From NCBI GenBank assembly GCA_028673005.1, contig CM054116.1, positions 17,989,840 to 18,053,839 of the forward strand: DNA of 64,000 nucleotides. Direction: 5' to 3'. A program made the translations under genes and the position numbers. Source of the stretch: Tanypteryx hageni (Eukaryota > Arthropoda > Insecta > Odonata > Petaluridae). The notes beneath the pieces are model-generated. The model made no database searches. It saw only the letters and a program-made list of their open reading frames with translations, and was not told where the DNA came from. This document shows positions 11,061 through 22,288 of this stretch, one piece after another. Positions within the stretch are counted from its first letter, which is position 1. Each line of letters starts with the position of its first letter.

Positions 11061-11755
11061 AATATATATGACAAAAAAGGTTGCAAATTTTATCAAATTC
11101 CGTATCTGCCCGAATATAAGCCGACACTTTTTGTCAAAATCTATCGTGAAAAAAATCACCCTCGGCTTAAATGCGAGCCTGAGGAAAAATTTGGCATCCT
11201 CGTACGACGCCATCGCTGAAAAATTTCTTGTTTCCATAGCATACCTCCTATATTCCACTGATAAGGCACTCGATGTCTTAAAAACGCTCCCTTCTTACAG
11301 CGATTGCCCGGAGCTGTAATTTAAATTGCTATTGAAGGTTATTTATATATTTTAACACGTAGTTAAAAGTAAATGGGTTCTTATCCAAAGAAAACGGCGG
11401 TATATAAAACAATCGAGTTTTAACAACCCACCAGGTTCATAGCATGATTGCACGCTACAGCAAATTCGTTTTGATCATAATTTGCAACGAGTTCTTAAGA
11501 TACCAACACCGGTCTTATTAGAGGTTTTTACAAATTCTGACTACACTAAGCTTCTTCAACTCTTTGTTTTAATTGCACTTCTTGATCCTGCAATCGATTT
11601 AAAGTTAAGATGTAGCAGACGTCGTAGCTTTTACGGATCATTTAAATGGCAGGTACGTTAAAGTTAGGAGCCGACAGTATAAAGTAGTTCATATTAATTT
11701 TTCTTGTTTATTTTATGTTTTCCTATAGCCATTGTCATTTTTGTATGCATGTTAA

Positions 11756-12165
11756 AACCCTCTTTCATAGAATGTATTAAACTTGCGTATACTAACTAAG
11801 CAGACGATATCGTCTGCTTAGACAATTCCCAAAATTCGATGACGACTTTCGATGCGCAACTGTTTAAATTCCGCTAACATAAGATACGTCTGATTCGAAG
11901 GTGTGAGCAACGGCGTTAACTGTAATTCATCTGATAATTAACAGCAATAATAATAAAACTTGGAAACCTCTTTCATAGAATCTATTAAAATTGCGTATAA
12001 TGACTAAGTAGATGATCACGCCAAATTCGATGACAGCTTTCGATACGCAACAGTTTCAATTCCAGTAAGATAAATAAATATACTTACATTTGATTGTAAG
12101 GTGTGAGCAACGGCGTTGACTATATTTATAATTAACAGTAATAATACCTAATAAAACTTTACATG
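11756..12165. repeat. Two-copy ~209-bp tandem duplication inside the TIR element
   Basis: Copies 11756-11964 and about 11965-12165 both start AACC(C)TCTTTCATAGAAT. They share ATTCGATGAC...CTTTCGAT, the GTGTGAGCAACGGCGTT block, and the TAATAAAACTT end. Divergence is clear, so the duplication is not recent. Only the first copy carries the 26-bp palindrome. Confidence 0.85.
11796..11821. other. Perfect 26-bp palindrome
   Basis: The 13-base half CTAAGCAGACGAT is followed immediately by its exact reverse complement. In the second duplicate the equivalent place reads CTAAGTAGATGATC and the second half is missing. The palindrome is therefore either a gain in the first copy or a loss in the second. 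Confidence 0.95.
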
Positions 12166-12335
12166 GAACGTATATAATAATACAGATGTAATGTATAATG
12201 TATTCTAGGTTGTGTGTGCATGTCTGGTACACTTAAGCATAAAATTTACGAAAATACTTCTTTTGGCAAAAAATGTTGGAAAATTTCATGGGGTCGGCTT
12301 AAATCCGGGGTCGGCTTCTATTCGGGCAGATACGG

Positions 12336-12711
12336 TACATCAAAGTATACTTCAATTTGTGAATATTTATATTTTTGATAAACATTTAAACTAACTGCAA
12401 AAATCAGATATAATAGAAGTTATACTTTGATTAAATGAGGAAAGGAATTTATTTTGTTTCCTGTCCAGGTAATATGAAAGAATATTTTAATAAATAGTAA
12501 TTAAATTTGCAGGTAAATTAAATGAAACTGAAGCAAATTTTTCTAAGAAAAAATTTATTATAATAACCATATAAACAAAATAAACAAGAAAATATCATCA
12601 TTAAATTATATCAGAATTTGTATAATGATGTTCTGAACACACACATTATGTGTTCCAAAGAGAAATGATGAAATTTGGAACTTTTTGAAAAAATTTTAAA
12701 AGTTCTTGAAA
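12336..12711. other. No gene recognised
   Basis: AT-rich spacer between the TIR element and the foldback element, with no recognisable frame or repeat. Confidence 0.35.
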
Positions 12712-12873
12712 ATTAAGAATAAAATTAACTTTGTAAATTCCCAGAATACTTTTATTAAGAGACTATCTAGATTGTGACTCTCTACATCATCATCAGTAGT
12801 AATGTGTCGAAATCTAGATAAGGGCCTCTTAATAAAAGTATTGTAGGAATTTACAAAGTTAATTTTATTTTTA
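12712..12873. repeat. Foldback (hairpin) element, ~65-70-bp arms
   Basis: The left arm (about 12715-12778) and right arm (12804-12873) are near-perfect reverse complements with a few mismatches and small indels. They share AATAAAATTAACTTTGTAAA, then ATACTTTTATTAAGAG and ATCTAGAT. The ~25-nt loop is TC-rich with CATCATCATCAGTAGTAAT. A transcript would fold into a long hairpin. It may be a small foldback transposon or a hairpin-RNA locus. No coding frame. Confidence 0.88.
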
Positions 12874-13876
12874 ATAATGAATGAACAAAGTAACGCCAGA
12901 AACAATTGAGTACACTTTTGAAAATTAATTTACAGCAACTTTTAGATTCCAAGTTATAAGGTATCTTTTAATTTCTCTATTTACAAAAATGTACTTATTT
13001 TTTAAATCAGAAATTTAAATATAAAATGGTTAAATAAAAGTTATAATAATAGTTATTTTTACGAAAAAGAGACATTAATGGTATAGCAATATATTATGTA
13101 GGAAATAATATGCTTTTATCAAGAGACTTCGATGAAAAAGACACCCAACGCAATTATACAATAAATAAGTAAAAAGCAATTATACAGCAAAAATAAAAAG
13201 GGAATAGTACCATTTAATAACACATCTTTTCACTCAGCTTCCTTGGGGCAGCAAACTTGTGGGAGAGGATTATTCCTGTACAATAAATCACAATATAACA
13301 TTGCACATGTGATAAAGTAAGGTGTGCAAACATATTAAATTCCTAGATGATAGCTGCATCTTATCAAATGTTTCATATAAGAAATGACAATAGGAACCTA
13401 ATGGACAATTCAAAACCTACATATCTACTACTTTCACTCAATAACTACATGAATCAAAACATTCTCAGAATTTTTAAGCAGCTAAGTTTATGAAGGAAAT
13501 TATAACTACCCTATCTGATATTAATTTTGCGAATAACAAAGATTCTCAGAACTCACAATACATTCTCGTAACTCTACAATGAATAAACATCATGCGAGAC
13601 ATGGAGAACACTAATCGACTTTCAGTGAGAAAAATAATTATATTTAACTTATAAAATGTCCCGAAGCACCAAAAAATATAAACAGTGTAAAGAAAACCAG
13701 CAATATACCAACTTCTAGAGTAACACTCAATTTTTTTTAAACCAAACAATGAACATTTAAATACAACACATACTAAATATGTGATTTCCGTATATATATT
13801 CTACTCACTAAACAAAACATTTATACAACACTCGCGGAACACAGATAACATTACAAAATAATGCTAAATCAATACA
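12874..13876. other. No gene recognised
   Basis: About 1 kb of AT-rich sequence with only short frames. It forms the left genomic flank of the hAT element at 13885. Confidence 0.35.
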
Positions 13877-13884
13877 CTACCCAT

Positions 13885-16305
13885 TAGGGATGTGCCAAAA
13901 ATAACAGAATAGGTATTTTTAACAGGTAGAGAATTTTAATAGGGATCTAAAATACCTATTACCAGATTACCCCTGTTATTACATAATAGGCACGGTTAAC
14001 GTTACCGTATCATTTTCTTAAGAATTTTTCTAAAAAGTATCACTTCAGTTTCACAATGCCTGTTTTTAAAAGAAACCATATTTTTTCATAATACCTATTC
14101 TAAAAACAATCCGTATAAGTTTTATGATGCCTTTTTCTTTCAAAATATTCCCTTCATGATATCTGTTCTACCTATTATTTCCATAATACCTATTCTACCT
14201 AATATTAACAGGATACCTGGCTTAAAAACATTGTACTTGCAGAATTTGTTTTCTACATCCTCCTGTTGCAAAGGAATTTAAAAATAATGATTCAAAGTCA
14301 CCTTTCAGGAGATGAATTGCAATTTTATAGGGTACCTTTCGATAGTGGAAGATCAGGGATTTGTGGAATTCGTAAAAGCCCTAAATCCTTCGTATTGCTT
14401 GCCAAGTAAGAAGACCATTACTTACTGGATGCATGATCCCGTCCTCCTACGAACGTTGCATGATTTCTGTTCGACAGATTTTAGAATCTGTGACTAGTGT
14501 GTGTTTGACAGCAGATGGCTGGACTTCGAGGAATGCAGACAGTTATTTGGCAGTAACTGCTCATTATATTTCTAAATACTTTGAATTAAAGACTCTTTTA
14601 TTGGAATGTTCCGTAATAGATGGATCTCATACTAGTGCCAACTTAGCCGCCTACATCAAACGCATTGCTGAAAAATTCGCTTTGTCGGATAAGGTATTAG
14701 TAGCAGTAACTGATAATGCTAGCAATATGAGAAATGCCATAAGGGAAGACCTAGGGTGGAAACACTTTAGGTGCTTTGCACATACATAAATTTGATTGTA
14801 CAGGATACATTGAAAGGACCAAGGATAATTCTTGATAAAATAAAGGGTATCGTGTCACACTTCGGAAGAAGTACTTTGGCAAATGAAAAATTGATTTTCT
14901 ACCAACAGAACTCGGGTATTTCTACCCAAAAAAGCTTCTCCAAGAAGTTCCTACACGGTGGAATTCCACATTTTTCATCATTAAGCGATTCTTAGAACTG
15001 AGAGATGCTATGAAAACTGCACTTGCCCTTATAAATAAAAACTTACTAGTGCTTTCCGAGGAAGAGTGGCAGATATGTTCTGATTTATGCGAAATTCTTC
15101 AGCCACCACAAAATTCAGCAGAGAAAAATACATTACAGGGAGCGAAATTATTGCTATTACAATGTGATTATTTTCAGTATATGATTCATTCTTGGAAGCA
15201 AACTATGACCCAACTGTGAAAAATACCATTAATGCAATACGTGATGGATTGTATAATAGATTTTGTGATTTAGAGTTTAGCAAAACAATTTCACTCTGCA
15301 CATTTATAGATCCAAGGTTTAAAGTTTTTGTATTTTCAAACCCAAATGTAGCTGAAACAACGAAAAGAATGGCCATAAATTTGGTGACGAAAATAATGAA
15401 ATTGGTCGGCAGAACCAAGAGGTGCCAGAACAACGCATCCCCAGCGTAACACTAACGCAAGATTTTGTCTGTGGGATGCTTTTGATAAGAAGATGGCAAT
15501 AGCTCAACCTCAAGGTAAGTAGCAGTAACAAGTTATTTATTTCCTATTACAAATTTCAAAAATCATTAATTATTTATTGTGTATTTTAGTCGGCACGACA
15601 ACGTCTGCAGCGATCGAAGAGGTTCAGCGGTACTTAGATTGTAGTTATCTTCGTAGAGACCAAGATCCCCTCATGTGGTGGAAAGGAAATAGACACTTAT
15701 ACCCTTCACTGGCAAAATTAGTGGTACAAAAGTTCAACATGCTGGCAACCTCAATTCCATGCAAAAGACTCTTTTCCAAGGCCGGTATTGTTCTAAGTGA
15801 ACGGCGCAGCCGGCTTAGTGCACGCCATGTAGAAAAACTGTTTTTAAACTCGAATTCATATTTATTATGAAATTCATTCATTACAATAAATATAGTTCTG
15901 AATACTTTATGGGACTGAGTTAACTTCTTGTCCCATGTTAGTTTATTAATGATACGAGAAGCAGAATGATCATGTATACTTTTTGCAATGTTTTTCTTAT
16001 TCTTAGATATCTTCCTGTAATTATAAGTAATGGATGTAGCTGAATTTTATGACCTGAAAATGTTAATAAAATTGAAGTATGTGTTACCAAGATTATACGC
16101 CCCTCATGAGTTCAGTTACCATCTAGTGGCGTTTTTGTGAACTGCGTATCCATAAGTCTTGTTTGTAGTATGACGACGATACCAGTAGGTGGAATGAAAA
16201 TAGAAGGTGACCTGTTATTTTGGAAAAGGTAATTTTAACAGGTATTAATTTTTAATAGTAATAGGTAGAACAGGTATCGCAAAATAACACTTTTGCCCAT
16301 CCCTA
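13885..16305 (+). mobile_element. Complete-length hAT element with perfect 8-bp target duplication
   Basis: The left end TAGGGATGTGCCAAAA is matched by the reverse complement of the right end (TAGGGATGGGCAAAA). The element is flanked by identical 8-bp duplications, CTACCCAT, at 13877-13884 and 16306-16313, the length expected for hAT. Subterminal regions are rich in AACAGGTA and its complement (as in ATACCTATT), likely transposase-binding repeats. It is 2,421 bp long and contains a broken ZBED1-type transposase gene with at least one surviving intron. Confidence 0.93.
14312..15870 (+). pseudogene. hAT transposase (ZBED1/hobo-like), frameshifted, one intron retained
   Basis: Blocks in order: SIVEDQGFVEFVKALNPSY with LPSKKTITYWM (14345-14430); the DDE-type RNase H start, SVCLTADGWTS (about 14500-14530) and YLAVTAHYI; the second acidic block, AVTDNASNM (about 14700-14730), then FRCFAHT; INLIVQDTLKG in a new frame; the TRWNSTFF-like block near 14950; LELRDAMKTALALINKN; then FIDPRFK (15302-15322). 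An intron at 15515-15589 (AAG|GTAAGT...TATTTTAG) precedes the C-terminal dimerisation domain, WWKGNRHLYPSLAKLVVQKF with RLFSKAG and LSERRSRL. At least three frameshifts break the frame, so it is inactive. The perfect flanking duplications suggest moderate age. No ATG-linked N-terminal BED finger was identified. Confidence 0.85.
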
Positions 16306-16313
16306 CTACCCAT

Positions 16314-17440
16314 TGGTGTCGCCACACTGACACTACCACTCAGGACACCGTGAGCGTGAGAGTATCACAGCAGGAAATCATCGTCTGCTTGGAGAATTAT
16401 TTCATCAATTTTCCCATCTGAAATTACGCGGTCTCATACATTTTCAAACTTATCACACATTGATCATAATTTCAAAACCTGCAGGCACATGCAATAACCT
16501 GAATATGCATGCAGCCACTCAAAAAGATTTTAATTACATTTCTAGCATTAGAAGAACACGGAATAATACAATCCGTTGTCAGTTTAGAAAAGAATCATAT
16601 TATGGTTCTTTTGGCCAAGTTCATTTGGTGTGCCAATAGCGTTATTAGCAAAACGTCTTCGGCAGTAAAAACAACTTTCATAATTAGTTTGACTCAAGTA
16701 ACCTTAATTTAAATTTTAATCGCTATGTGATGTTATTTCAGATTTTAAAAGTATAATTTTTACAATAAGTTTATACTAATCGACATTTAAGTTGTCTACC
16801 ATGCGTTTTCTGATGTTCACTAAGAGTGAAAAATTAGTAGAATGAAAATGGTGACTAAAGCTTGAATAATTTTGTTTTCTCGTTATTTAAGTGAGGTTTC
16901 TTTGTGATTTGGTGGTACAACTTCTTTACAAAATGTATTTGGTACCAAGGAAAATGGAAATTCTGCAAAGTTATACTTAAACTTATATTACGTTTTATTG
17001 ATCGTAAGCGTCTACATGATTGATTTCATTTTTTAATTTATAAAAATATGTATGTTTACAGAAAAATGCTGATAATTTAAAACAGAGAAAGCATAACTCA
17101 GGGCAGAAGGCGATAATTCTCAAATCAGAAATTTGATTTTCTGGCTATTAGCTACGTTAAGGTTTACCTGCTTTGGATTGAAGTAAAAAATCGTAATAAT
17201 ATATGAAGCATACAAATAAACGATTTACGTTACTTGATATCTTAACTATCAGCTAATGGTTTTACAATTCTCTACATGAAACCATTTTCCCGTAATATTG
17301 CAATAACTATTTTTGTGAAATATTGCTTCAAAACTTTTTCATATGTTTTGTGCGTAAATGTACGATCGCCATATCTCTTCCCGCCAAATGATGATACTAA
17401 ATTTAGGCGAATTATTGAAAATAATTTGTTTCATTGAATG
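16314..17440. other. No gene recognised
   Basis: About 1.1 kb of AT-rich DNA to the right of the hAT target duplication. The longest frame (16509-16712) has no recognisable motif. Confidence 0.35.
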
Positions 17441-17441
17441 C

Positions 17442-17639
17442 TTATCGAAATCGCAATTTATGGAAATATGAACATTTTGTGGAATCATTTTTAAAAGTGC
17501 AGATTTTAATCTTGTCTGAAAAAATTGACAATCGTCGGAGGATCTCCCAGGAAGACAGTAATTCCCGTCGTTCAGTACGCTTCAACTTTGACGGGCGCCC
17601 GCAATAAGGATTATTTCTGGATTTATGGCGCATCCACAA
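17442..17639 (-). pseudogene. Possible Tc1-like transposase helix-turn-helix fragment
   Basis: A minus-strand frame contains NPYCGRPSKLKRTERRELL, which resembles the GRP-[RS]-K-L-(T/S)-x-x-E-[KR]-R linker between the two helix-turn-helix halves of Tc1/mariner transposases. What follows does not continue convincingly and no catalytic D/E region is nearby. It could be a short relic or coincidence. Confidence 0.28.
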
Positions 17640-19270
17640 TGGGGAGTGCTTTTTTCACAGGTTTTAATAAAAAAATATATTTTTTTTACATTTTTTATTT
17701 TATACTCATACAATTACGAGTGTGCCATTTTTCTTGATTAAATAAAGAGGTTCGCTTGGTCCATTATTATATTCTGTCATCTCCTCTTCTGTGATTATTA
17801 AATACCTCTAGGGAAGGAAAATTTCTTTTTCCACCCCTCAGGAGATGTAACGAGGGCCAGGATTGCTGGTGGTCATTCTGGAAAATTGGCTAATAGGGTA
17901 TGATCCACCCTCAGCCAAATATTGGATTTTAACAAACGTTGGCTCTTCTTTCAACGTGTTAATTTTTTCTTTTAACGACAACATCTAGAAAATAAGTTGA
18001 AAAAAAAGAGGTAAATATTATTATTTTTTAATAATAATATTTGGAGGGTTGATAAATGAAAAACGTTTTAAAAATCGTTTTTACCGGGAGATCAAAGCGT
18101 TCAAAGACGCTTATATCGTTATTTAGAAATATATTTTTTCTAGACGGTCCAATTGGACGTCGCCGCTCATCTTCTCCAACTGGCGGCATTTCTTCGCGGC
18201 AAATAAGATCATCAAACGCTTTCTACAAGGCGATTAAAAAAATGTTTTAGGTAATGACGATTTTAAAAACGTTTATTAATAAAAAAAGAAAATATAACTT
18301 ACTGTTTGATATGGAGGCGGCGGTGACGGTGGTGAAAATAAAGATGAAGGTGCCTATCCGTCGCGTTCTACTACGATTACAGGTTAAAGATCTCAAGGGG
18401 AGGAAAATGCGAGTATTTGGGAGAAAAGCACGGGATGACATAAAAGCAGTGGGTAGAGCGGGGAAAACCCAAGTCGAGGTCGGAGATTTGAAAATCGGTT
18501 CTAAAACCAGCAAGTGAATTGTGAGTACAGGGAAAATCCTCCTTTCCTCTATGCTACTCAGACAAAATACATACCAGTTCCGGTTTCTAATATATTTATG
18601 GTTCAACTTTGCTTCTATTCAAGACAAAAGTATTGTTTTTCGGCTGTTCCCGTTTGATTCCCGCTTAATATGTATTAAATATTTGAATATCAAAAAATCC
18701 CAGGATATTATCAATTAAAGAAAATGCGCATCATTTTCCGAAAAACAGGATGCTGAGAGAGATGTGTTGAAGTCCAAGGGTGGTCTAAGGAGCAAGGTCT
18801 CATTTCGAAAAAGATCCGAGAGTAGTGGAGGGAGGGGAAAACACGAAAGGGGAGTGGCATCTGGAGAAGAGTGTGAAACAAATTATTCACAGCATACTGC
18901 CAAAAGGCAGAAACGTCTTCCGTGAAAATGGCCACATAAAGATACAAAGTATATGCCCTATCACACCATCTGGTTTTCCACTGTTTCACGCAAGATTTTT
19001 CTCTACCTCTCCGCCAGTCTGTTGCAACGACTTCGTTCGAGTGGTGGCAAACTCCGTGCGTTTCAGTAATTCCTTGATGTGAAGCGGTAGCTGTAGAAGT
19101 GAAAAGTGTAGGTATATACCTGTGTGTCAACTCTGTCTTGTTTTTCTGAATGCATACGCATCACCTATAAGAAATCGTGGCAATTCTTTGCTGTCATTGG
19201 CGCTTTCATTAGTTCTGCAGACAGCCCTGCATCTAACCTTGTTTATTCTTATAGAACCCTCGGAAGCGAC
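17640..19270. other. Unassigned region with two short exon-like open frames
   Basis: At 18056-18250 an open frame reads RRSSSPTGGISSRQIRSSNA and ends just before GTAATG. At 18254-18517 another reads MEAAVTVVKIKMKVPIRRVL and then KAVGRAGKTQVEVGDLKIGS. Both are basic and more GC-rich than the surroundings. I do not recognise either product. The minus strand across 18317-18503 is also bounded by splice-like signals (TTTTAG acceptor, GTAAGT donor), so strand is uncertain. The rest, including about 18711-19270, gives no clear product; it could include the decayed 5' part of the next hAT. Confidence 0.3.
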
Positions 19271-19534
19271 ATCGTCTGTATAAAAAGAGATGTTGTCGAA
19301 CGAGCGAGCGAGATGTCTCTAGCCCCTTTTCTGGCTACAAAGATTTGATTCGGTTACAGATAAGGAATGAGCTCGATGTAGGAATAACTCTTCATTCTCG
19401 TTACAGTGTTACTGAAATAATAAAACATATTGCGTCAGAACTTAAAAAGAAGCTTACGTCGAAATTAATTGCCGAGGAAAGGAAAATTTCAGTTATAATT
19501 GATGATTCAATGACATTAGGCAATGTGTTGGTTC

Positions 19535-22288
19535 CAGTGGCGGCTCGTGGTTAGGCACTGCGGAACTGCAGCACCCCCTATATCCACTTGATATTATCGA
19601 TAACATTTAATATAATGAGTCCTTTTTTCTTTAATTCTTTCTTTATTTTTGTAGTACAATATATATTCCTTAAGCTTAATGTCAGTACTTCAGTAGCCAT
19701 CCCCCAGTTTATGAAAAAGATACAAAAATCTTTGTATGGAACTGTGCGCTTCACAGTGCCAGCGACGTGGTGTTTGACTGTTGTGCGTATGCGCACATAG
19801 GAGGGGGGTGGGGAGGAAGGCGGGACTGCCAGGAAGAGAGAGCACTGTTGCTCTCGCAGTGCCGGCTCTGGCGTGATGGTGGAAGGAAGTTTTTTTTACT
19901 TAGCGTGTGTTGTGCTTAAAAACCGTGTACCATATTCTTGAATGTGATAAAGTGTAGAATTAGATTATTATTCTGCTTCCAGCTATTCTATTTGATTCAT
20001 TTTTTCGGTTCTTTTATTTAACAGAAAACTTTAACCATGGCCTTGCATCCCCAAGAAATAAGTTCTGTGACTGTAAGTGATCTTCAACAGCTTAAGTTTT
20101 CACAGCTATCTCTCCATGAGAAAGTTACAGTTAAGAAAATAGGTCGTTCAACACCTGATATTCTAATATCTCAGCCAGGCAAAAGCAACAACAAGAAATA
20201 TATTCGTAGCTTTAATTCTGAATGGTACCAACGGAAAAGTTGGCTTTGCGGCTGTGAAGTAAAAAATGCACTGTTTTGCTTCCCGTGTTTGCTGTTTGGA
20301 GGTGATGTACCGTGGAGAAAAGATGGTTTTAGAAATATAAACAAAATAAAAGAAAAAACTGAAAAGCATGAGAAGTCAAAGAAGCACGTTGATAATGTTG
20401 TTTCACTGTCACTTTTAGGAACCGTAAGTATTAAGGAGAAACTTAGTGAGGCATACAGACTTTCAATCAATGAGCATAATATAAAAGTTAAAAAGAACCG
20501 TGAAATTTTGTCCAAAATAATAGACTGCATTTACTTTTGTGGAAACTTTGAAACTCCCTTACGTGGACATGATGAAAAAGACGATTCTGGTAAATCCAGG
20601 AGTATTTAGAGGATTAGTAAATTTTGCATCTAAATTAGATTCAGATTTGAAGAATCACTTAGAAACCAGTGCAGTCTTCAAAGGTGTTTCTAAGACCATT
20701 CAGAATGAGATACTTGACTGCCTGCTACAAATATACCATGAGGAGATAAGGACGGAAATTAGAAAAGCTTCCTTTGTTGCTGTCATGGCTGATGACACAA
20801 CAGATGTTTCGGAACACACTCAAATGGACATTGTTCTACGGTACGTATTGAATGAAGACATATTTGAGCGTTTTTGGGGATTCTTTATTCCAGAAAATCA
20901 AACTGCAGATGGCATATCAAAACGTATTTTAGAACAATTGGACATAATCCTTCAAGGAAATGGACAAAAACTGATAGCTCAGACATTTGATGGTGCAAAT
21001 GTCATGAAAGGCAAAAAAGCAGGAGTTCAAGCAAAAATAAAACTAGTTTATAGTAATGCACATTTCATTCACTGTTATGCACATCAACTTAATTTAATAA
21101 TGAGAAATGCAGCAAGTATTACACGAAACGCAAGAATATTTTTCTCTAACATTCTGTCTATTCCAACATTCTTCTCAAGATCACCACAACGTGTGTCCAT
21201 TCTCAAGAAACATATGGACGTCAGCATTCCACGTCCATCCTCTACAAGGTGGAATTTCAACATACGGACCATAAACAGAGTTCATGAAAATTTGCAACCT
21301 TTAAAAAACTGCCTTACTGAAATTCAGTCAACATCAAATGCAGATCAAACCATTGCAGAAGCAACAGGAATTTTAAAATACCTGAATGATGATAATTTCA
21401 AGTTTTGGTTAGAGCTTTTTCATCAGATTATGCCTCATGTTGAAATAATTTACAACCAAATGCAATCTCGAGAAATTAGTGTGTTTAAAGTTAATGAATA
21501 TATAACAAATTTCAAAACTGCTATTTTAGAATTGAGAAACTCAAAGTACTGTGAGAATCCTTCAAAGACACTCATGGCAGAAGCTAAGGAAGTGTGTGAC
21601 TATATATGTGTTGATATAATGGACAGATATTCTTCCACTAAACACTTAGTAGCTGCTAAATTGTTCAACAAGAAATGCTTCACTAGATTTAAGAATGACC
21701 ACTGAAGCTTATCCCATGATTGACAAAGAAAAGATTGAAACTGAACTAAAAATTTCTATTGTAGGACTGATATTCATGAATATTGCAAATTAATTGAGCT
21801 GCTGAAATTTATCTTGGAAAATAATCTAGATGATGTTTTTAGTGAAATTACGAAACTGATAAAAATCCTCTTGACAATTCCCATGACTACATCAGAGGCA
21901 GAGCGCTGCTTTTCAACATTGAAAAGAATAAAAACTTTTTTAAGAAGCACTATGAATTCGGAAAGACTAAATGCGCTTGCAGTACTTTCAATGGAGAAAA
22001 ATTTCCTCAATTGTCATTCAGAGATCAAGGAGAAAATTATTGAACTTTTTGCGCAAATTAAAACAAGTAGAATGGATTTCATTTTTAAATGAATAGATCA
22101 AGCTTGAACTGTAACAATTTAAGTTAAAGTAAGTAAAAAATGTTTGGTTTTTTTTGTTAAGATTTTATCAAGTTCCTGAATAAATTTTCTTTTTATACAT
22201 GTTTTTTTCCTTTTACACAATTTTAAAACAAAGGCTAAAAATTTTCTGGAGCAGCCCCCCCACTAATTTTAGCTACGAGCCGCCACTG
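19535..22288 (+). mobile_element. Nested hAT element with perfect 8-bp target duplication
   Basis: The left terminus CAGTGGCGGCTCGT is repeated inverted at the right terminus (ACGAGCCGCCACTG ending at 22288). The flanks carry identical 8-bp duplications, GTTGGTTC, at 19527-19534 and 22289-22296. Length is 2,754 bp. It sits inside the coding part of an older hAT and so post-dates it. Right subterminal DNA has a run of seven C (minus-strand G) next to AGCAG, and the left has GCAGCACCCCC, suggesting longer imperfect TIRs. Confidence 0.96.
20037..22092 (+). pseudogene. hAT transposase (ZMYM1-like, TTF finger), two frameshifts
   Basis: The likely start is the ATG at 20037 in a good context (AACCATGG). 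The TTF-type finger occupies roughly residues 60-90 (EWYQRKSWLCGCEVKNALFC then FPCLLF), followed by HEKSKKHVDNV. The gene frameshifts at about 20585, just after FETPLRGHDEKDDS, and continues as NPGVFRGLVNFASKLDSDLK. Next come VAVMADDTTDVSEH (first acidic block), AQTFDGANVMKGKKAGVQAK (second acidic block), FIHCYAHQLNLIM, and RPSSTRWNFN. A second shift near 21690 separates the dimerisation domain at 21814-22092 (TSEAERCFSTLKRIKTFL). All catalytic blocks survive by eye, so only two small lesions appear to inactivate this copy. Confidence 0.9.

Larger units (their letters stand above)
11100..12335. mobile_element. Non-autonomous DNA transposon with 26-bp terminal inverted repeats
   Basis: The left end (11100-11125) and right end (12310-12335) are inverted copies matching at 25 of 26 positions. 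Both begin CCGTATCTGCCCGAATA and then AAGCCGAC. A second subterminal match (CGGCTTAAAT) lies inside each end. No transposase frame is present; the interior holds a ~209-bp tandem duplication. I could not define a target-site duplication: left flank ATCAAATT, right flank TACATCAA. The superfamily is therefore open, with pogo-like a possibility. Confidence 0.82.

Noticed and set aside
18711..19130. 139-codon minus-strand frame as a gene
   Set aside because: No motif, opposite to the neighbouring hAT, and the plus strand is also open in part; not supportable.
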